From Streptosporangiaceae bacterium (lineage in GTDB: Bacteria; Actinomycetota; Actinomycetes; Streptosporangiales; Streptosporangiaceae): a stretch of DNA of 9,506 nucleotides. The position numbers were made by a program, and so were the translations under genes. Shown in pieces: positions 6,822-9,506 of the stretch (the first letter of the stretch is position 1; every line of letters begins with the position of its first letter). The stretch lies in the NCBI GenBank assembly GCA_030039095.1, contig JASHQP010000275.1, positions 1-9,506 on the forward strand, read 5' to 3'. Under the pieces are notes generated by a model, which was given only the letters and a program-made list of their open reading frames with translations, did no database searches and was not told the DNA's origin.

Positions 6822-7199
6822 ATGCCGGACGTGCCGCAATGGGCGCTCGATGCGCTGAGCGACGTGTACGACCCGTGCTGTAGCGAAAAGGGCATATCGG
6901 TCGTGGACATGGGGCTGGTGCGCTCCGTGCGCGCGGCCGGAGGCCGGGTCCGCGTCGAGTTGCTGCTCACATCCGGCTGGTGCCCGTTCGCGGCCCGGAT
7001 GCTGACGGAGATCCAGGAACGGATCGAGGCGCAGCCCGGGATCGGCTCCGCCGACGTCGAGATCGTCTGGGACGAGGCCTGGACAACCGACCGTCTGTCC
7101 CCGCGAGCCGCCAGCCTGCTGCGGTTCCTGCCGCCCCCCTCGCAGGTGCCCGACCGCGGCGCCTACGTGGCCGCACATGACCGAGGTGATCCGGCATGA
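6822..7199 (+). CDS. DUF59 / MIP18-family metal-sulfur cluster assembly protein
   Basis: A 125-residue protein with one DUF59 domain. The family (SufT, PaaD, MIP18/CIA2) helps deliver iron-sulfur clusters or metals to target enzymes. Visible motifs are ALSDVYDPCC (11-20), GISVVDMGLV (24-33), ELLLTSGWCPF (46-56) with the conserved cysteine C54, and VEIVWDEAW (79-87). The usual YDPE is YDPCC here, giving two extra cysteines (C19, C20). ATG 6822 is preferred: DUF59 proteins usually start 10-20 residues before the VYDP block, and the 17 codons from the longer GTG 6771 start include AAA and TTT, overlap a palindrome and are less GC-biased. That longer form would have 142 residues. Neither start has a clear Shine-Dalgarno sequence. 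The stop overlaps the next start as ATGA, implying coupled translation with the amidohydrolase, its likely partner or client. Confidence 0.85.
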   Translation: MPDVPQWALDALSDVYDPCCSEKGISVVDMGLVRSVRAAGGRVRVELLLTSGWCPFAARMLTEIQERIEAQPGIGSADVEIVWDEAWTTDRLSPRAASLLRFLPPPSQVPDRGAYVAAHDRGDPA

Positions 7200-8206
7200 T
7201 CGACGACGCGTTCGTGTTCGACTGCGTCGCGCACGTGTTCAACTTCGAACCGAAGAACGCGTTCGGCCAGCCGGGCCTGATGTTCGACAACCACCTCTAC
7301 GCGTTCCACAACGCGCTGACGCCGGACGATCAGCCCAAGCTGCCGCCCGAGGAGTTCCTGCGCCAGTGGACGGTCGCTGATATCCGCCGGATGGTGTACG
7401 AGGAGTCAGACACCGACATGCTGGTGGCGATGCCGCTGCCGCTGACGGACCTGTTCCGCGACGGTCTGTCGCCCTGGGAGGAATGCGCCGACCTGGCCAG
7501 CCGTGACCCCGACCGGACCGTGTTCTGGGGCTCGGTGAACCCGCTGGAGGGCCGCAAGGCCCTGGACCTGATGGAACGGCAGGTCGGCGAGTTCGGCGCG
7601 CGGGCGTTCAAGTTCTACAACGTGCGCTACGACTACGGAAAGCCCTACCCGTGGCGGATGGACGACCCGCAGGTGGCCTTCCCGATCTTCGAGAAGGCCC
7701 AGGAACTCGGCGTGAACCTGATCGGCGTGCACAAGGGCGTGCCGCTCGGCCCGCAACCGATCGAGCACACGCAAACCTGGGACATGGACGGCGCCGCGGC
7801 CAACTTCCCCGACATCAACTTCGTGATCTTCCACGTCGGGTTGCCGTTCCTCGACGAGACGTGCTGGCAGCTCATCCGCTACCCGAACCTCTACGCGTCG
7901 ATCGCGGCCACGATCAACTTCGTCGTCCGCTCGCCGCGGATGTTCGCCGAGATCATGGGGAAGCTGCTGTTCTGGTGCGGGGAAGACAAGATCATCTATG
8001 GCTCGGAGGCGCCGCTGTTCCACCCGCAGTGGGCCCTGCGCGCGTTCATGGACTTCCAGATCCCCGAGGACCTCTGTGCAGGCTACGGGTATCCCCAGCT
8101 GACCGACCAGGCCAAGCGGAAGATCCTCGGGGAGAACCTGCTCCGGCTGCACGGCATGGATGTCGAAGCGACCAAGGCCAGACTTGGCAGGCCCGCGAGG
8201 GCCTGA
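7196..8206 (+). CDS. Amidohydrolase-2 family TIM-barrel protein (ACMSD/decarboxylase-like)
   Basis: A 336-residue protein of the amidohydrolase-2 group, which includes metal-dependent decarboxylases (ACMSD, gamma-resorcylate and 5-carboxyvanillate decarboxylases) and hydrolases. Blocks in order: FVFDCVAHVF (6-15), WGSVNPLEG (111-119), ARAFKFYN (135-142), NLIGVHKG (174-181), NFVIFHVGLPF (208-218), DKIIYGSEAP (264-273) and the C-terminal KRKILGENLLRLHG. By position H179 matches the metal-binding histidine and H213 the catalytic histidine of ACMSD (H177, H228). The N-terminal metal motif is unusual: V11-A12-H13 instead of HxH. The Asp expected in GSD is E271. No signal peptide is present, so it is cytoplasmic. 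It overlaps the DUF59 gene by 4 bases, diverges from iclR and is followed by a strong hairpin, which suggests a two-gene catabolic operon. The substrate is unknown, and an altered-metal or non-catalytic role is possible. Confidence 0.88.
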   Translation: MIDDAFVFDCVAHVFNFEPKNAFGQPGLMFDNHLYAFHNALTPDDQPKLPPEEFLRQWTVADIRRMVYEESDTDMLVAMPLPLTDLFRDGLSPWEECADLASRDPDRTVFWGSVNPLEGRKALDLMERQVGEFGARAFKFYNVRYDYGKPYPWRMDDPQVAFPIFEKAQELGVNLIGVHKGVPLGPQPIEHTQTWDMDGAAANFPDINFVIFHVGLPFLDETCWQLIRYPNLYASIAATINFVVRSPRMFAEIMGKLLFWCGEDKIIYGSEAPLFHPQWALRAFMDFQIPEDLCAGYGYPQLTDQAKRKILGENLLRLHGMDVEATKARLGRPARA

Positions 8207-8229
8207 CGCGACCGCCCGGGGGGGCGGGG

Positions 8230-8273
8230 GCAGGTCTGCGGGCCCATCCGGACGGGTGGGCCCGCAGACCTGC
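8230..8273. terminator. Perfect 17-bp stem hairpin between convergent genes, bidirectional terminator
   Basis: gcaggtctgcgggccca (8230-8246) pairs without mismatch with 8257-8273 around a 10-base loop. It lies between the amidohydrolase stop (8206) and the end of the oppositely oriented methyltransferase gene (8292). No U-tract follows on either strand, as is common in high-GC actinomycetes. A G-rich run (8218-8230, seven and five Gs) precedes it on the + strand. Confidence 0.8.
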
Positions 8274-8296
8274 TGACCAGCGTCGGCCTGGTCAGC
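8272..8296 (-). terminator. Second hairpin overlapping the methyltransferase stop codon
   Basis: gctgaccag (8272-8280) and ctggtcagc (8288-8296) form a perfect 9-bp stem with a 7-base loop. Its outer arm includes the methyltransferase stop (8292-8294) and its inner arm shares two bases with the larger hairpin, so the two stems partly compete. For - strand transcripts it would be met first. Confidence 0.55.
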
Positions 8297-9077
8297 GCGG
8301 GAGCCGGTCGGCGCGGTAGCACCACGACCGCATGGGCACGTCGATCCGCGCGGCGCCCGGGAACCGCCGCTCCAGCACGGCCCTGGCGTGGTCGAGCGCC
8401 ACCTCCCGCTCCTGCGGGCTCGCGGTAATCGCGCCGCTGTAGGTGGCCAGCATGTCCACGAAGTCGCCGGTCGTCATCTGCCGGGTGGACGAGAACGACG
8501 CGGTCTGCACGCTCGCGAACAGCTGGCTGGAGAGCGCGACCTCGCGGCGGTGCCGGGCCCACCGGTCTTCCCGGTCTTCCCGGTCGTCCGCCGGCCCGGC
8601 CGCGGCGTGGCGGATCGCTTCGACCTCGCGCACCCAGTCGGTGCTGCGGTCCCGGGTGGTCCAGATCACGCCGAGGCGGCCGCCGTCCCGCAGCACCCGC
8701 GCGATCTCGCGCGGCGCACGCTCCGGATCCAGCCAGTGCCACGCCGACGAGGCGAACACGCCGTCGGCACTGGCGTCGGGCAGCGGGATCTGCTCGCCGC
8801 GGCTCTGCGTGACCCGGATGCCGTGAAACCCGGCTTCGGCGGAGCGTGCCCGCAGCACGGCGGCCATCCGCGGGTCCGGCTCGACGGCCACGACCCGCGG
8901 GACCTTGCGCGCCAGCGCGCGGGTCAGCAGCCCCGTGCCGGCGCCCAGGTCCACGGCGACCCGGCATCCGGCGGGCACCAGCCAGTCGACCGCTGCCTGC
9001 GGCGGACCGGGCCGCAGCCGGTCGTAGTCTTCCGCGATCGCCCCGAAGGACATGGAACGCTCAGCTCGGCTCGCCAT
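8292..9077 (-). CDS. Class I SAM-dependent methyltransferase (Methyltransf_11 type)
   Basis: A 261-residue cytoplasmic enzyme that should transfer a methyl group from S-adenosylmethionine to an unknown small-molecule or other substrate. It starts with the common SFGAIAEDYDRLRPGPP block, then motif I VDLGAGTGLLT (42-52), the acidic end of strand 2 VAVEPD (64-69), motif GEQIPLPDASADGVFASSAW (94-113) and motif VLRDGGRLGVIW (128-139). The C-terminal half contains DREDREDRW, encoded by a short direct repeat, and SSTRQMTTGDFVDML. ATG 9077 is chosen; a GTG at 9086 would add three residues, and ATG 9053 lies just before the conserved SFGAIAEDYD block. No strong Shine-Dalgarno sequence is visible. It lies 30 bases downstream of the PucR-type regulator on the same strand, so the two may be co-transcribed. 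The methyl acceptor cannot be inferred from the sequence. Confidence 0.9.
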   Translation of the reverse strand: MASRAERSMSFGAIAEDYDRLRPGPPQAAVDWLVPAGCRVAVDLGAGTGLLTRALARKVPRVVAVEPDPRMAAVLRARSAEAGFHGIRVTQSRGEQIPLPDASADGVFASSAWHWLDPERAPREIARVLRDGGRLGVIWTTRDRSTDWVREVEAIRHAAAGPADDREDREDRWARHRREVALSSQLFASVQTASFSSTRQMTTGDFVDMLATYSGAITASPQEREVALDHARAVLERRFPGAARIDVPMRSWCYRADRLPR

Positions 9078-9107
9078 AATCAGCACGCTACTGGGCCCGC
9101 AGCGAGC

Positions 9108-9506
9108 TCAGGCAAGCAGCCGGGCGCGGCACGCGAGCTGCAGCGCAAGCCGCTGGTCGGGGTCGTCGAGGTCAACGCCGAGCAGGTCGGTGATGCGGCG
9201 GAGCCGGTAGGACACCGCGTTGCGGTGCAGGTGCAGCGCGCTCGCCGTCCGCACGATCGACCCCTGCTGGTCCAGGTAGGCGGCGAGCGTCCGGATCGCG
9301 GTCTCCCCGCGGGCCGGGCCCAGCCGCTCGAGCGGCGCCAGCTGCGCCCGCACCGACGCGCGCGCGGTGTCCGACGCGTACCACTCCATCAGCATCCGCT
9401 GCACGCCGGTCGCGTCGTGGGTGGCGACGCCCTCGGGCTTGCCGGCCGACCTGGCCGCGACCAGCGCGATCCGGGCCTCGGCCGCGGACGCGCGCAGGCC
9501 CATCGG
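9108..9506 (-). CDS. PucR-family transcriptional regulator, C-terminal part (5' partial)
   Basis: The frame runs off the right edge, so only the last 132 residues are seen. The end is the PucR-type C-terminal HTH: ETAIRTLAAYLDQQGSIVRT, then ASALHLHRNAVSYRLRRITD (encoded at 9186-9245) and LLGVDLDDPDQRLALQLACR. The arrangement of an L-x-x-HRN-x-VxYRLRRI recognition helix followed by a DP-x-x-RL-x-L-x-LA helix is the family hallmark, found in PucR and CdaR regulators of purine, sugar-acid and other catabolic pathways. The part before it (9330-9506) is consistent with the end of the CdaR GGDEF-like domain. The N-terminal sensing domain is outside the window. The stop is 30 bases before the methyltransferase ATG, which suggests a shared transcript. 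An ATG near 9503 is not taken as the start because it would cut the protein inside a domain. Confidence 0.88.
   Translation of the reverse strand, partial: PMGLRASAAEARIALVAARSAGKPEGVATHDATGVQRMLMEWYASDTARASVRAQLAPLERLGPARGETAIRTLAAYLDQQGSIVRTASALHLHRNAVSYRLRRITDLLGVDLDDPDQRLALQLACRARLLA

Noticed and set aside
7255..7264. gaacgcgttc palindrome as a LexA/SOS-type site
   Set aside because: The half-site spacing is 2 instead of 4 bases, and it lies inside the amidohydrolase coding sequence, well away from a start.
7406..8152. 248-codon - frame opposite the amidohydrolase
   Set aside because: Antisense shadow of a gene with conserved family blocks.

Overview
The window is very GC-rich DNA with strong G/C bias at third codon positions, tightly packed genes and many GTG starts. 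It carries a 13E12-type DUF222/HNH protein, an actinobacterial-style DnaE2, and IclR and PucR regulators. Together these point to the chromosome of an actinomycete. I cannot name the genus. No RNA gene, CRISPR array, intact insertion sequence, attachment site or origin is visible.

Region 1 (1-4844, + strand). The 5'-truncated DUF222/HNH protein has a low-complexity Asp/Gly/Pro linker and runs almost directly into dnaE2, the error-prone DNA polymerase III alpha-type subunit. Only 8 bases separate the two genes, and the dnaE2 ribosome binding site lies on the stop codon of the upstream gene.

Region 2 (4863-6702, - strand). Read in the direction of transcription this is an IclR-family regulator, a probable hairpin, a DUF427 protein, and then a decayed composite. 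The composite has the first ~48 codons of a short-chain dehydrogenase (SDR) joined to the rear part of a metallo-beta-lactamase-fold (MBL) hydrolase. That hydrolase is broken by a frameshift and by an apparent internal deletion. The SDR start overlaps the DUF427 stop, so this was probably an iclR-DUF427-SDR operon before the deletion.

Region 3 (6703-8206, + strand). Diverging from iclR is a small, translationally coupled operon: a DUF59/MIP18-type metal-sulfur assembly protein and an amidohydrolase-2 family TIM-barrel enzyme, overlapping as ATGA. The enzyme has non-standard residues at two usual metal-site positions. The divergent intergenic region holds an A/T-type palindrome and a widely spaced inverted repeat that could be IclR operators. 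This regulator, DUF59 protein and amidohydrolase set is the best candidate for an undescribed functional unit.

Region 4 (8207-9506). A perfect 17-bp stem hairpin, overlapped by a second 9-bp stem hairpin, separates the convergent amidohydrolase and methyltransferase genes. On the - strand lie a class I SAM-dependent methyltransferase and, upstream of it, the C-terminal part of a PucR-type regulator that continues past the window edge.

No gene-free stretch exceeds 300 bases. The longest is the divergent control region at 6703-6821, or 6703-6770 if the longer DUF59 start is used.
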